DNA of 64,000 bases from Lentzea californiensis (GCF_024648825.1 NZ_JANBBE010000002.1:124001-188000), one strand, 5' to 3'. Shown: positions 1 through 8,840, counted from the first letter of the stretch. The notes: generated from the letters alone by a model not told the origin. Numbers and translations: made by a program.

Positions 1-1763
1 CCGACCTGAAGCACGGCCGCGGGGGACTGCGGGACCTCACGCTCCTGGACGCGCTGTCGCTCGCGCAACTGGTCGACCGGCCGTCCGCCGAGGTCGACGA
101 GGCGCGCCGGTTGCTGCTGGACGTGCGCACCGAACTCCGCCGGGTGGCGCGGAAACCTCGTGACGTGCTGCGGGCGCAGGACGGTGACGAGGTGGCGTCG
201 GCACTGGGGCTGGCGGACCGGTTCGCCTTGGCCCGTTCCCTTTCTTCCGCCGCACGCACGGTCGTCTACGCGTTCGACGTGGCCATGCGGGCCGCTCGCG
301 CCGCCGCGCCGAAACGCGGGCTCGGGGCGTTCCTCCGCGGGCAACCGCCGCGCAGGCCGTTGGACGAAGGCGTTGTGCTGCACGGTTCTGAGGTCTCGCT
401 CGCCCGTGACGCGATCCCCAGCCGTGATCCGGCGTTGTTGTTGCGTGTCGCGACGGCGGCGGCTCGCAGCAAGCACCCGATCGCGACAGGCACGTTGTCC
501 CGGCTCGCGGACTCGGCGCCGGAGCTGCGCCAGCCGTGGCCGCGCGAGGCCCGCGAGGAGCTGCTGGCGTTGCTGGGCAGCGGAAGCGGACTCGTGGACG
601 TCGTGGAAGCGCTGGACCGCACGGACCTGTGGGGCCGGCTGTTCCCCGAGTGGGGTGCGGTGCGGGACCTGCCGCCGCGCGACGCCGCGCACATGTGGAC
701 GGTCGACCGGCACCTCGTGCAGACGGTCGCGCACGCGGCCCGGCTGGCGACGACGGTGGCGCGGCCCGACCTGTTGCTGCTGGGCGCGCTGATCCACGAC
801 ATCGGCAAGGGCCGGCAGCAGGACCACTCCGAGGTCGGGGCCGCGCTGGCGACCCAGATCGGGGAGCGCATCGGGCTGTGGCCGCAGGACGTCGAGACGT
901 TGTCGGCGATGGTGCGGCACCACCTGTTGCTGCCGCACACCGCGACCCGCCGTGACGTCGAGGACGAGGCGACCGTGCACCGGGTGGTGGAAACGCTCGG
1001 CGGCGACGCGATCCTGCTGGAACTGCTGCACGCGCTGGCGGAGTCGGACTCCATCGCGACCGGGCCGGGCGTGTGGACGGACTGGAAGGCCGCGCTGATG
1101 GCCGACCTGGTCTCCCGTTGCCGCAAGGCCATGGCCGGGGAGGCGCTGCCCAAGCCGGAACCGCTCGACCCCGTGCACGTCGCGATGGCGGAACGCGTTG
1201 CGGCGTCGGGAAAGCCGGACGTGCTGCTGGAGAAGCAGGACCACGTGGCGGTCGTCACGGTGATCGCTCCGGACCGCCCGGGCCTGCTGTCCAAGGCCGC
1301 GGGTGTGCTCGCGTTGAACTCGCTGGAGGTCCACGCGGCGACGTTGCGCGCACACGGCGGCGCGACGGTGGACGCGTTCACGGTGTCGCCGCGGTTCGGC
1401 TCGCTGCCCGACGCCACCCTGCTGCGCGAACAGCTCTCCCGGGCGATCGACGGTTCGCTGTCGCTGGCCGACAAGCTCACCGCGAAGGAACGCGACTACG
1501 GTGGCCCGCCGCTCGACCCGCCGCCCGCGAAGGTGCTGTGGTTCGACGACGAGGCGACCGGCGCGGTGGTGCTGGAACTGCGCGCCGCCGACCGGATCGG
1601 GCTGCTGCACCACGTGGCGGGCGCGCTGGAGCAGTGCGGCGCCGACGTGCAGTGGGCGCGCGTGTCCACGCTGGGCGCGACGGTCGTCGACTCGTTCAGC
1701 ATCGCGGGCGCGGACCTCGACCGGCGCCGGATCGAACGGGCGGTGCTCGACGCGGCCAGGTAG
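1..1763 (+). CDS. glnD: [Protein-PII] uridylyltransferase/uridylyl-removing enzyme, 5' truncated
   Basis: GlnD modifies the PII nitrogen-signalling protein in response to glutamine. The gene enters from the left edge: the frame is open from base 3, where DLKHGRGGLRDL matches the conserved segment just after the nucleotidyltransferase domain. About 586 residues are visible. An HD metal-dependent hydrolase domain follows (LIHDIGKG, codons at about 789-812), then two C-terminal ACT domains (DRPGLLSKAAG near 1273 and DRIGLLHHVAG near 1591). The nucleotidyltransferase domain lies outside the window. A glnD-ffh order is usual in actinobacteria, where glnD normally follows amtB and glnB. Confidence 0.95.
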   Translation, partial: DLKHGRGGLRDLTLLDALSLAQLVDRPSAEVDEARRLLLDVRTELRRVARKPRDVLRAQDGDEVASALGLADRFALARSLSSAARTVVYAFDVAMRAARAAAPKRGLGAFLRGQPPRRPLDEGVVLHGSEVSLARDAIPSRDPALLLRVATAAARSKHPIATGTLSRLADSAPELRQPWPREAREELLALLGSGSGLVDVVEALDRTDLWGRLFPEWGAVRDLPPRDAAHMWTVDRHLVQTVAHAARLATTVARPDLLLLGALIHDIGKGRQQDHSEVGAALATQIGERIGLWPQDVETLSAMVRHHLLLPHTATRRDVEDEATVHRVVETLGGDAILLELLHALAESDSIATGPGVWTDWKAALMADLVSRCRKAMAGEALPKPEPLDPVHVAMAERVAASGKPDVLLEKQDHVAVVTVIAPDRPGLLSKAAGVLALNSLEVHAATLRAHGGATVDAFTVSPRFGSLPDATLLREQLSRAIDGSLSLADKLTAKERDYGGPPLDPPPAKVLWFDDEATGAVVLELRAADRIGLLHHVAGALEQCGADVQWARVSTLGATVVDSFSIAGADLDRRRIERAVLDAAR

Positions 1764-1888
1764 AGGTTGAGTAGCTCTACGCACAACCTCTCCGGGTGCT
1801 CACGCTCCTGCACGGTTCCGGAACAAGGCAGTGTTCGTGGTGTCCGGAAAGCGTCCTCGAGGGGTGGACCGCTTCCCGGACTGGCAGA

Positions 1889-1944
1889 GGCGGTGGTGCG
1901 CAGTGACGGCGCCGGGGGAGGTACCGGGCACTCGCACCACCGCC
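1889..1944. repeat. 12-bp inverted repeat upstream of the HAF-repeat gene
   Basis: The arms GGCGGTGGTGCG (1889-1900) and CGCACCACCGCC (1933-1944) are perfectly complementary around a 32-base loop. They lie in the 277-base gap between glnD and the secreted-protein gene. No T-run follows, so this could be a glnD terminator, a leader structure or an operator. I see no gene in the gap. Confidence 0.5.
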
Positions 1945-2040
1945 GATTCCCTTGTCTGACAACGAGACAGGTTCCTGGACAACCTCCGTCCGGCCTGGGC
2001 ATGGTCGAGTTCTCGTTGTTCTGACTGGGGAGGAAGAACG

Positions 2041-3051
2041 TTGAGAATCGCAGTGGTGGCCGCCGTCGTGGCGGCCCTGGTCGTTCCCGCCACCGCACAC
2101 GCTGCTCCACTTGCCGTGGAGGACCTGGGCACGTTGCCGGGAGATCTGCGGAGCACCGCGGCCGACATCAACGACTCCGGCACGATCGCCGGTGTCTCCC
2201 ACGGAGCCGGCACCGCGCAGCACGCCGTGCGGTGGGACCGGTGGGACGGCATCAAGAAGCTCGCCGACCTCGGGTTCGACTCGTGGGCGGCGGCCATCAA
2301 CCGTGACAACGTCGTCGTCGGTTACGCGGTGAACGCGGCCGGTCAGGCGCAGGCCGCGAAGTGGCTGCCCTCCGGTTCACTCGTGCAGCTCACGGTGGCG
2401 GGCGCGACGAGTTCCGTCGCGTACGACGTCAACGACTCGGGCACCGTCACGGGTGCCGCGACGATCAACGGCGTGAGCCAGGCCGTGCTGTGGACCTCGT
2501 TCGGCGAGGTGACGCTTCTCGGCGCGGGCAGCGGACTCCACGTCACCAACGGCAACTGGGTGGTCGGGAAGACCGGCGGGGACGTGGTCCGGTGGAACGC
2601 TTCGGGCGTGCGGACGGTGCTGGACGCGGGCACGTTCGCCGGAGCCAACCAGCTCGGCGACGCGGTCGGCACCGCGAGCACCGGCGGCGTGCTGTGGCTG
2701 CGCAGTGGCAAGACCCAGTCGGGCGCTGCCGCCCAGCCGTCCGACATCAACGACAACGGCTACGCGGTCGGGGAACTCTCGTCGCAGGCGACCCGGTGGG
2801 ACGTCTTCGCCGGCGGCGTCGAGGCGCTGGCCCCAGCACCGTCGAGCGCGGCCGACGTGAACAACTCCGGCGTCGTCGCGGGCACGGTCGGTACTTCGGC
2901 CGCCACCTGGAACACGGGCGGCACGCGAACGGTGCTGCCGTCGTTGCCTGGTGCCGCACGTCACTCCGTGACGGGGTTGAGCGAGGTCGGGCAGGTCATC
3001 GGCGTGGCGACGTTCGCCAACGGCACCTACCGCGCCGTCGTCTGGCGCTAG
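2041..3051 (+). CDS. Secreted HAF-repeat protein
   Basis: A 336-residue exported protein of unknown function. It starts at TTG 2041 behind a good ribosome binding site (GGAGGAA at about 2030). The N-terminus is a Sec signal peptide (MRIAVVAAVVAALVVPATAHA, predicted cleavage near residue 21). The mature part has at least six repeats of about 40 residues of the type [DA]-[IV]-N-x-[SN]-G-x-[VI]-x-G ending in [AR]-x-W, e.g. DINDSGTIAG, DVNDSGTVTG, DINDNGYAVG and DVNNSGVVAG. This is the HAF/extracellular repeat pattern, expected to form a beta-propeller-like fold. I do not know the ligand. It stands alone between glnD and a kinase gene. Confidence 0.8.
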   Translation: MRIAVVAAVVAALVVPATAHAAPLAVEDLGTLPGDLRSTAADINDSGTIAGVSHGAGTAQHAVRWDRWDGIKKLADLGFDSWAAAINRDNVVVGYAVNAAGQAQAAKWLPSGSLVQLTVAGATSSVAYDVNDSGTVTGAATINGVSQAVLWTSFGEVTLLGAGSGLHVTNGNWVVGKTGGDVVRWNASGVRTVLDAGTFAGANQLGDAVGTASTGGVLWLRSGKTQSGAAAQPSDINDNGYAVGELSSQATRWDVFAGGVEALAPAPSSAADVNNSGVVAGTVGTSAATWNTGGTRTVLPSLPGAARHSVTGLSEVGQVIGVATFANGTYRAVVWR

Positions 3052-3119
3052 CCCCCGTGCATTTCGGCGGAAATCGGACCAAACTGAACGAGAGGGATGG
3101 TCGAAACGTCTTCTAGGAC

Positions 3120-3680
3120 ATGACCGCCGTGTTGAACACGCAGATCGCAGTCGTCCGAGTGCAGCCGCGCTCGCTCGTAGTCCTCGCCGGCATTCCCGGC
3201 GCGGGCAAGACGACCCTGCTCAACCGCCTCGACGCGGACGAGCCGGTCACCGTGCTCGACTCCGACCAGGTGCGCTCGTGGCTGGAGCCGCGAGTCCCGC
3301 TCCCGTACAAGTACTGGCGCGTGTTCGTGCACCTCACACACCGGATGCGCGTCTTCTGGGCGGCACTGTTCTGCGCGGGCCTGCTGGTGGTGCACGAGCC
3401 GTCCACCCGGCCTGGCACGCGTTCCATGCTGGTGCTCGCCGGCGTGTTGTCGGGGCGTTCCCGTCACTTCCTGTGGCTGGACGCCTCAGCGGCCCAGGCC
3501 CTCGACGGCCAGATCGCCCGCAAGCGCGTCGTGCGCACCCACGCGTTCGAACGGCACGTCCGCCGCGGCTCGTCGATGCGCGCGCAGTTCGAGGCGGGCT
3601 GGGTGCCGTTCGGTTTCCGCAGCGTGACGCTCCTCACCCGTGCGAAGACCTCGGGTGGTCTGCGCATCATGGTGTCGTGA
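3120..3680 (+). CDS. P-loop NTPase / predicted kinase (AAA_33-like)
   Basis: A 186-residue single-domain P-loop protein. Walker A is GIPGAGKTT near residues 24-32, followed by VLDSDQVR, a typical acceptor-side Asp segment of small zeta-toxin/AAA_33 kinases. The distal part has VVHEPSTRPGTRSML and FLWLDAS and then an Arg-rich lid-like segment (QIARKRVVRTHAFERHVRR). The start is ATG 3120. The stop overlaps the GTG of the next gene by 4 bases, so the two are probably translated together. The substrate cannot be told from sequence; a small-molecule or nucleotide kinase is the usual assignment. Confidence 0.7.
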   Translation: MTAVLNTQIAVVRVQPRSLVVLAGIPGAGKTTLLNRLDADEPVTVLDSDQVRSWLEPRVPLPYKYWRVFVHLTHRMRVFWAALFCAGLLVVHEPSTRPGTRSMLVLAGVLSGRSRHFLWLDASAAQALDGQIARKRVVRTHAFERHVRRGSSMRAQFEAGWVPFGFRSVTLLTRAKTSGGLRIMVS

Positions 3681-4291
3681 TCAAGGCCGTCCTCTTCGAC
3701 TTCGCAGGCACCCTCTTCGGGCGCCCGACCTACCAATGGCTCTCGCCGCGGCACCTCTCGGTGCTGCGTGCGCCGGCGCCGTTCGTGGCGCGGATGAACG
3801 CCGCCGAGCGCGCGGTGTGGGACGCCCGCGACCTGACCGCGCTGGCGAACCGGTCGGCCCACTGGATCCTGTTCCGCCTCGCGGGGCTGAGTTTCGACGA
3901 CGAGCTGTTCCAGCGACTGCACAACCCGGCGTTCTGGCTGCCCTACGCCGACACCGCCGCCGCGCTGGAGGCCGCGCGGCCGTTGAAGGTCGGGGTGCTG
4001 AGCAACATCTCGTGGGACATCCGGCGGGTGTTCGCGCGTGAGCAGCTGTCCGTGGACGCCTTCGCGTTGTCCTACGAACTGGGCGTCTCGAAGCCGTCCG
4101 CCCGCGCGTTCGAAGCCGCCTGCGTCCGCCTGGACGTCGAGCCGTCCGAGTGCCTGTACGTCGGCGACGACCCGGTGGCGGATGGAGCAGCGGTGGCGGC
4201 GGGGCTGCGGTTCGCGCAGATCTCCACTGCTCCGGTCGGCCGCCGCGAACCGGTCCTCCTGCAGGCCCTGGCGAGCCACGGGATCGGGTGA
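3677..4291 (+). CDS. HAD-superfamily hydrolase-like protein
   Basis: A 204-residue HAD-fold protein starting at GTG 3677, which overlaps the upstream stop as GTGA. Motif I is FDFAGTLF: the nucleophile Asp is present but the second Asp (general acid/base in phosphatases) is Ala. Motif II is VLSNIS, motif III the Lys in GVSKPSARAF, and motif IV GDDPVADG. Ala at the second position is known in phosphonoacetaldehyde hydrolases and dehalogenase-like members use other residues, so a plain phosphatase activity is doubtful. Coupling to the upstream kinase suggests a shared metabolite. Confidence 0.75.
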   Translation: MIKAVLFDFAGTLFGRPTYQWLSPRHLSVLRAPAPFVARMNAAERAVWDARDLTALANRSAHWILFRLAGLSFDDELFQRLHNPAFWLPYADTAAALEAARPLKVGVLSNISWDIRRVFAREQLSVDAFALSYELGVSKPSARAFEAACVRLDVEPSECLYVGDDPVADGAAVAAGLRFAQISTAPVGRREPVLLQALASHGIG

Positions 4292-4304
4292 ACGTTCGGT
4301 TAGC

Positions 4305-4310
4305 TAGTCT
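4305..4310 (+). promoter_or_regulatory. Candidate -10 element for a leaderless ffh transcript
   Basis: TAGTCT fits the actinobacterial TANNNT -10 and ends 7 bases before the GTG at 4318, so transcription would begin at or near the start codon. Confidence 0.45.
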
Positions 4311-4317
4311 GGACGAC

Positions 4318-5883
4318 GTGTTCTCCACGCTTTCCGACCGGCTGACCACGGTTCTCCAGGGCCTTCGCGGCAAGGGCCGGCTCAGCGACGCCGACATCGA
4401 CGCGACCGCCCGCGAGATCAGGGTCGCCCTGCTCGAGGCCGACGTCGCGCTGCCCGTTGTGCGCAACTTCATCGCGAAGGTGAAGGAGCGCGCCAAGGGC
4501 GCCGAGGTCCACCAGGCGCTGAACCCGGCGCAGCAGGTCGTGAAGATCGTCAACGAGGAGCTCGTCAACGTCCTCGGTGGCGAGACGCGACGGCTCAACC
4601 TCGCGAAGAACCCGCCCTCGGTGATCATGCTGGCGGGTCTGCAGGGTGCCGGTAAGACGACGCTCGCGGGCAAGCTGGCCAAATGGCTCAAGGGCCAGGG
4701 CCACACCCCGCTGCTCGTCGCCGCCGACCTGCAGCGCCCGAACGCGGTGACGCAGCTCCAGGTCGTCGGTGAGCGCGCGGGCGTGCCCGTCTTCGCTCCC
4801 GAGCCCGGCAACGGCGTCGGCGACCCCGTCGAGGTCTCGCGCCTCGGCATCGCGGAGGCCAAGGCCAAGCAGCACGACATCGTCCTCGTCGACACGGCCG
4901 GCCGGCTCGGCGTCGACGAGGAGATGATGCAGCAGGCCATCGACATCCGGGCCGCCGTCGACCCCGACGAGATCCTGTTCGTGGTCGACGCCATGGTCGG
5001 TCAGGACGCGATCAACACCGCCACGGCGTTCCGCGACGGCGTCGGCTTCACCGGTGTCGTGCTCACCAAGCTCGACGGCGACGCCCGCGGTGGTGCCGCG
5101 CTGTCGGTCCGCGAGGTCACCGGCCAGCCGATCCTCTTCGCGTCCAACGGTGAGAAGCTCGAGGACTTCGACGTCTTCCACCCGGACCGGATGGCGTCGC
5201 GCATCCTCGGCATGGGTGACGTCCTCACCCTGATCGAGCAGGCCGAGCAGCACTTCGACCAGGACCAGGCCGAGAAGGCCGCGGCGAAGCTGCACTCCGG
5301 CCAGTTGACGCTCGAGGACTTCCTGGAGCAGATGCTCGCGATCCGCAAGATGGGCCCGATCGCGAACCTGCTCGGCATGCTGCCCGGCGCCGGGCAGATG
5401 AAGGACCAGCTCGGGATGCTGGACGAGAAGCACCTCGACCGCATCCAGGCGATCATCCGCGGCATGACCCCGGCCGAGCGCGACGACCCCAAGATGATCA
5501 ACGGGTCCCGCCGGCTGCGCATCGCGAACGGGTCGGGCGTCAAGGTCAGCGACGTCAACGACCTGGTCAACCGCTTCTTCGAGGCCCGCAAGATGATGGC
5601 GTCGATGGCCGGCCGGATGGGCTTCGGCGGCGGTGGCGGCAGCAAGACCCGCAAGGGCAAGAAGGGGAAGAAGGGCAAGGGCGGACGCGGCCCGACGCCC
5701 CCCAAGGTCAAGGGCGGCTTCCCGCCCGGGATGTTCCCCGGCGGCATGCCCGGCATGCCCCCCGGTGGGATCCCCGGCATGCCTCCCGGCGGCGGTCTGC
5801 CGAACCTCGGCGGCCTGAACGAGCTCCCGCCCGGCTTCGACCCGTCGAAGTTCAAGTTCGACGGGGACGACAAGAAGAAGTGA
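4318..5883 (+). CDS. ffh: Signal recognition particle protein Ffh (SRP54)
   Basis: The GTPase of the signal recognition particle, which binds 4.5S RNA and signal sequences and docks with FtsY for co-translational membrane targeting. It is 521 residues from GTG 4318: a four-helix N domain (FSTLSDRLTTVLQGL), then the G domain with GLQGAGKTT, DTAGRLGVDEEM and TKLDGDARGG, then a Met-rich M domain (QMLAIRKMGPIANLLGMLPG). The tail is a long Gly/Pro/Met-rich extension (GGMPGMPPGG repeats) ending in lysines. An upstream in-frame GTG at 4288 exists, but 4318 fits the family N-terminus and the candidate leaderless promoter. Confidence 0.97.
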   Translation: MFSTLSDRLTTVLQGLRGKGRLSDADIDATAREIRVALLEADVALPVVRNFIAKVKERAKGAEVHQALNPAQQVVKIVNEELVNVLGGETRRLNLAKNPPSVIMLAGLQGAGKTTLAGKLAKWLKGQGHTPLLVAADLQRPNAVTQLQVVGERAGVPVFAPEPGNGVGDPVEVSRLGIAEAKAKQHDIVLVDTAGRLGVDEEMMQQAIDIRAAVDPDEILFVVDAMVGQDAINTATAFRDGVGFTGVVLTKLDGDARGGAALSVREVTGQPILFASNGEKLEDFDVFHPDRMASRILGMGDVLTLIEQAEQHFDQDQAEKAAAKLHSGQLTLEDFLEQMLAIRKMGPIANLLGMLPGAGQMKDQLGMLDEKHLDRIQAIIRGMTPAERDDPKMINGSRRLRIANGSGVKVSDVNDLVNRFFEARKMMASMAGRMGFGGGGGSKTRKGKKGKKGKGGRGPTPPKVKGGFPPGMFPGGMPGMPPGGIPGMPPGGGLPNLGGLNELPPGFDPSKFKFDGDDKKK

Positions 5884-6941
5884 CCATGCACCTGCGTGGC
5901 GTCGTCCTGCCGGACGGTGAGCCGCGAGACCTGTGGGTCGTGAACGGCCGTGTTCGCACCAAGCCGGTGCCCGGTGCGGAGACCGTCGTCGACGGCGGGT
6001 TCCTCGTGCCGGGCCTGGTCGACGCGCACTGCCACGTCGGCCTGGGCCCGCAGGGCGGCGTCGAGCTGCCCGAGGCCGTCGAGCAGGCTCTGACGGACCG
6101 AGACGCGGGCACGTTGCTGATCCGCGACTGCGGCTCACCGATCGACACGACGCCGTTGCAGGAGCGCCTGGACCTGCCGCGGATCATCCGCGCGGGCAGG
6201 CACATCGCCCGTCCGAAGCGCTACCTCCCGCACATCGGCGTGGAGGTCGAGACCGACCTCGCGACGGCCGTGGCCGAACAGGCCGCGTACGGCGACGGCT
6301 GGGTCAAGCTCGTCGGCGACTGGATCGACCGCGGCGAGGGCGACCTGGCTCCACTGTGGACGGACGACGAACTGGCCCAGGCCATCAAGGTCGCCCACGA
6401 CGCCGGTGCGAAGGTCACGGCTCACGTCTTCGGCGAGGACGCGCTGCCGGGCCTCATCAACGCGGGCATCGACTGCATCGAGCACGGCACCGGCCTGACC
6501 GGCGACACGATCTCGCTGATGGCCGCGCGCGGCACCGCGCTGGTGCCCACGCTGATCAACATCGAGACGTTCCCCGGCATCGCGGACAGGGCCGGCAAGT
6601 ACCCGAAGTACGCGAACCACATGCGTGAGCTGCACGCCCGCGTCTCCACCACGGTGGCGTCCGCGATCGAGGCGGGCGTCCCCGTCTACGCGGGCACCGA
6701 CGCGGGCGGTGGCATCCAGCACGGCCGCATCGTCGACGAGATCGTCGCGCTGCACGGCGTGGGGATGAGCGCTGTGGACGCCATCGGCGCCGCGTCGTGG
6801 GGTGCCCGCGAGTGGCTCGGCTTCCCGTCGCTGACCGAGGGCGCGGCCGCGGACATCGTCGTCTACGACGAGGACCCGCGGGAGAACCTGGAGACCCTCC
6901 GGTCGCCACGCATGGTCATGCTCCGGGGCCGCATCCACTAG
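5880..6941 (+). CDS. Amidohydrolase family protein
   Basis: A 353-residue metal-dependent amidohydrolase of the imidazolonepropionase-like group. The beta-strand-1 metal site is VDAHCHVG (HxH). Later ligands appear in KVTAHVFGED, DCIEHGTG and YAGTDAGG, the last holding the conserved Asp. The C-terminal strand (GAAADIVVYDEDP) returns to the composite beta domain. The start is GTG 5880, overlapping the ffh stop as GTGA, or ATG 5886. The 3' end overlaps the convergent downstream gene by 4 bases. The substrate is unknown; the group includes prolidase-like and imidazolonepropionase-like enzymes. Confidence 0.85.
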   Translation: MTMHLRGVVLPDGEPRDLWVVNGRVRTKPVPGAETVVDGGFLVPGLVDAHCHVGLGPQGGVELPEAVEQALTDRDAGTLLIRDCGSPIDTTPLQERLDLPRIIRAGRHIARPKRYLPHIGVEVETDLATAVAEQAAYGDGWVKLVGDWIDRGEGDLAPLWTDDELAQAIKVAHDAGAKVTAHVFGEDALPGLINAGIDCIEHGTGLTGDTISLMAARGTALVPTLINIETFPGIADRAGKYPKYANHMRELHARVSTTVASAIEAGVPVYAGTDAGGGIQHGRIVDEIVALHGVGMSAVDAIGAASWGAREWLGFPSLTEGAAADIVVYDEDPRENLETLRSPRMVMLRGRIH

Positions 6942-7417
6942 TCCTGGAGCTGGGCCAGCGCGCCCACCTGGTACGAGCCGCCCTTCTGGCGCGTGATGAC
7001 GGCCATCCGGTTGGCGGCGTTGATCAGCCCGAGCAGGCAGACCAGCGCCGCGACCTGCTCGTCGTCGAAGTGCTTCCGCACGTTGTCCCAGGTCTCGTCG
7101 CTCACGCCCTCCCGCGTGAGCACTGTGCCCTCCTCGGTGAACGCCAGCGCGGCCTGCTCGGCCTCGGTGAACACCGTGGTCTCGCGCCAGCCGGCGACCA
7201 GGTGCAGCCGCAGCGGGTCCTCACCGGCCGCGATGGCCTCCTTGACGTGCATGTCGAGGCAGAAGCCGCAGCCGTTCAGCTGGCTCGCCCGCAGGCTGAC
7301 CAGTTCCGCCGTGGTCGCGGGCAGCGACGTCTGGTGCACGGCCTGCCCGAGACCCGCGAACCGCTTCGCGATCTTGCCGCCGGTCTCGGTGCCGAAGAGG
7401 TTGAAACGCGGTTCCAT
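6938..7417 (-). CDS. Carboxymuconolactone decarboxylase / AhpD-like protein
   Basis: A 159-residue AhpD-fold protein. The redox motif is present as NGCGFCLDMH (CxxC at residues 50-53, His 57), typical of alkylhydroperoxidase-like members. The start is ATG 7417 behind a strong Shine-Dalgarno (GGGAGGAAAG). Longer in-frame starts up to 7453 lack such a site. It is divergent from a sigma factor of the SigJ/ECF41 family. In many actinobacteria this pairing is conserved and the sigma factor drives the AhpD-like gene; see the promoter entry at 7456. Confidence 0.88.
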   Translation of the reverse strand: MEPRFNLFGTETGGKIAKRFAGLGQAVHQTSLPATTAELVSLRASQLNGCGFCLDMHVKEAIAAGEDPLRLHLVAGWRETTVFTEAEQAALAFTEEGTVLTREGVSDETWDNVRKHFDDEQVAALVCLLGLINAANRMAVITRQKGGSYQVGALAQLQD

Positions 7418-7455
7418 GATCTTTCCTCCCTCGTGGACTTGCTTGACGACCACGT

Positions 7456-7523
7456 GATGCCGGCGACCCGTTCCGTGTGACTGTGATCCAGCCCACTGTC
7501 ACAAAGCCCGGTGGGCTGGTGTC
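7456..7523. promoter_or_regulatory. Candidate ECF41-type promoters between the AhpD-like gene and sigJ
   Basis: From memory, ECF41 promoters read TGTCACA, about 16 bases, then CGTC. On the plus strand TGTCACA occurs at 7497-7503, with TGTC 16 bases later (7520-7523), just ahead of sigJ. On the minus strand AGTCACA (7482-7476) is followed after 16 bases by CATC (7459-7456), facing the AhpD-like gene. Each -10 differs from consensus by one base, and the minus -35 by one. Confidence 0.45.
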
Positions 7524-7531
7524 TTGTGACC

Positions 7532-8407
7532 ATGGATGCCGCCACCGACGCGTTCGTCAGCCACCGCAACCTCCTCTTCACGATCGCCTACGAGATGCTC
7601 GGCTCCGCCGCCGACGCGGAGGACGTGCTGCAGGAGACGTGGCTGCGCTGGTCGGGCGTCGACCACGGCACCGTCGAGAACCACCGCGCCTACCTGGTCC
7701 GGATCGTCACCCGCCAGGCCCTCGGCCGCCTGCGCACCCTGGGCCGCCGCAAGGAGTCCTACGTCGGCTCCTGGCTTCCGGAACCGATGCTCACCGCCCC
7801 GGACGTCGCCGACGACGTCGAACTCGCCGACAGCGTCTCGATGGCGATGATGCTGGTCCTCGAAACCCTCACCCCGACCGAACGGGCGGTCTTCGTCCTG
7901 CGCGAGGTCTTCGACGTGGACTACGGCGAGATCGCGGCAGCGCTCGACAAGAACCAGGCCGCCGTCCGCCAGATCGCGCACCGCGCCCGTTCCCACGTCG
8001 CCGCTCGCCGCCCGCGCGAGGTCGTGACGCAGGCAGCGTCCCGCGAGGCCCTGGCCGCGTTCCAGCGCGCCACCGAGACGGGAGACCTCCAGGCCCTGCT
8101 CGACCTGCTCGCGCCGGACGTCGTGTTCCTCGGCGACGGCGGCGGCGTGAAGCAGGCCGTCCCGCGCCCCGTCGTGGGTTCCTCGAAGGTCGCGCGCATG
8201 CTGCTCGGCGGCCTGCTGAAGGTGAGCGGCTGGACGATGGAACCGGCCCAGGTCAACGGCTGCCCGGCGTTGATCGTGCGGTTCGGCGGCGAACTCGACA
8301 CGGTGGTCGCGGTGCGGGTGGAGAACGGGCTGATCAGCGGCCTCTACGCGGTGCGCAACCCGGCCAAGCTCTCGCACATGACCGAGGAGACGACCCTGCG
8401 CCGTTGA
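7532..8407 (+). CDS. sigJ: ECF RNA polymerase sigma factor, SigJ/ECF41 family
   Basis: A sigma-70 family regulator with a C-terminal SnoaL-like domain that in this family tunes sigma activity in place of an anti-sigma factor. It is 291 residues from ATG 7532; GTG 7526 and GTG 7511 are alternatives. Region 2 (FTIAYEMLGSAADAEDVLQETWLRW) and region 4 (LTPTERAVFVLREVFDVDYGEIA, helix-turn-helix) are clear. The C-terminal about 120 residues (AFQRATETGDLQALLDLLAPDVV onward) match the NTF2/SnoaL-like domain. Its likely target is the divergent AhpD-like gene. Confidence 0.9.
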   Translation: MDAATDAFVSHRNLLFTIAYEMLGSAADAEDVLQETWLRWSGVDHGTVENHRAYLVRIVTRQALGRLRTLGRRKESYVGSWLPEPMLTAPDVADDVELADSVSMAMMLVLETLTPTERAVFVLREVFDVDYGEIAAALDKNQAAVRQIAHRARSHVAARRPREVVTQAASREALAAFQRATETGDLQALLDLLAPDVVFLGDGGGVKQAVPRPVVGSSKVARMLLGGLLKVSGWTMEPAQVNGCPALIVRFGGELDTVVAVRVENGLISGLYAVRNPAKLSHMTEETTLRR

Positions 8408-8746
8408 TCAGCGGGCGACGAACCGCGCCACCCCCGCGCCGGCCGCGACGTGCCAGTGCAGGTGCTTGTTGTGCTGCTCGTCGCCGACCGTGGTGAGCAC
8501 CTGGCAGCCGCCGTGCAGCGCCACGACCTGCGCCGCCGCCTGCTTCACCGCGGCCAGCAACTCGACGGCCAGTTCGTCGTCCAGTTCCAGCAGCGAGGAC
8601 ACGTGCCGGGTGGGGATCACGATCACGTGGTCGGTGCCGAAACCGGGGATCGGCGGACGGAAGGTGAGCGTGTTCGCGGTGCGGGCGAGCACCTCGACCC
8701 GCACGTTGCCAGGGATGACGTCGTCGCAGTACCAGTCCGGCCCCAT
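8408..8746 (-). CDS. HIT family protein
   Basis: A 112-residue histidine-triad protein, probably a nucleotide phosphoramidase or dinucleotide hydrolase. The signature is HNKHLHWHV near residues 91-99; the HxHxH core is intact, but the residue between the second and third His is Trp, where a small hydrophobic residue is commoner. The upstream segment FGTDHVIVIPTRHVSSLLEL is the usual beta-alpha unit of the family. It converges on sigJ with no gap between the stop codons. The start is ATG 8746. Confidence 0.85.
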   Translation of the reverse strand: MGPDWYCDDVIPGNVRVEVLARTANTLTFRPPIPGFGTDHVIVIPTRHVSSLLELDDELAVELLAAVKQAAAQVVALHGGCQVLTTVGDEQHNKHLHWHVAAGAGVARFVAR

Positions 8747-8840
8747 GCCTCGACGTTAGCCGCGCGGCCCTTGGCCTCGGGGGTTTAGTCCCAGCCTTCG
8801 CGCGCCGATCCAACCACCAGGAGCAGGACACCCGGCAGGG

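Noticed and set aside
4300..6138. A 612-codon open frame antisense to ffh
   Set aside because: It mirrors the ffh codon pattern, has no family motif and is rich in Arg/Leu/Asp as expected of a shadow frame in GC-rich DNA.
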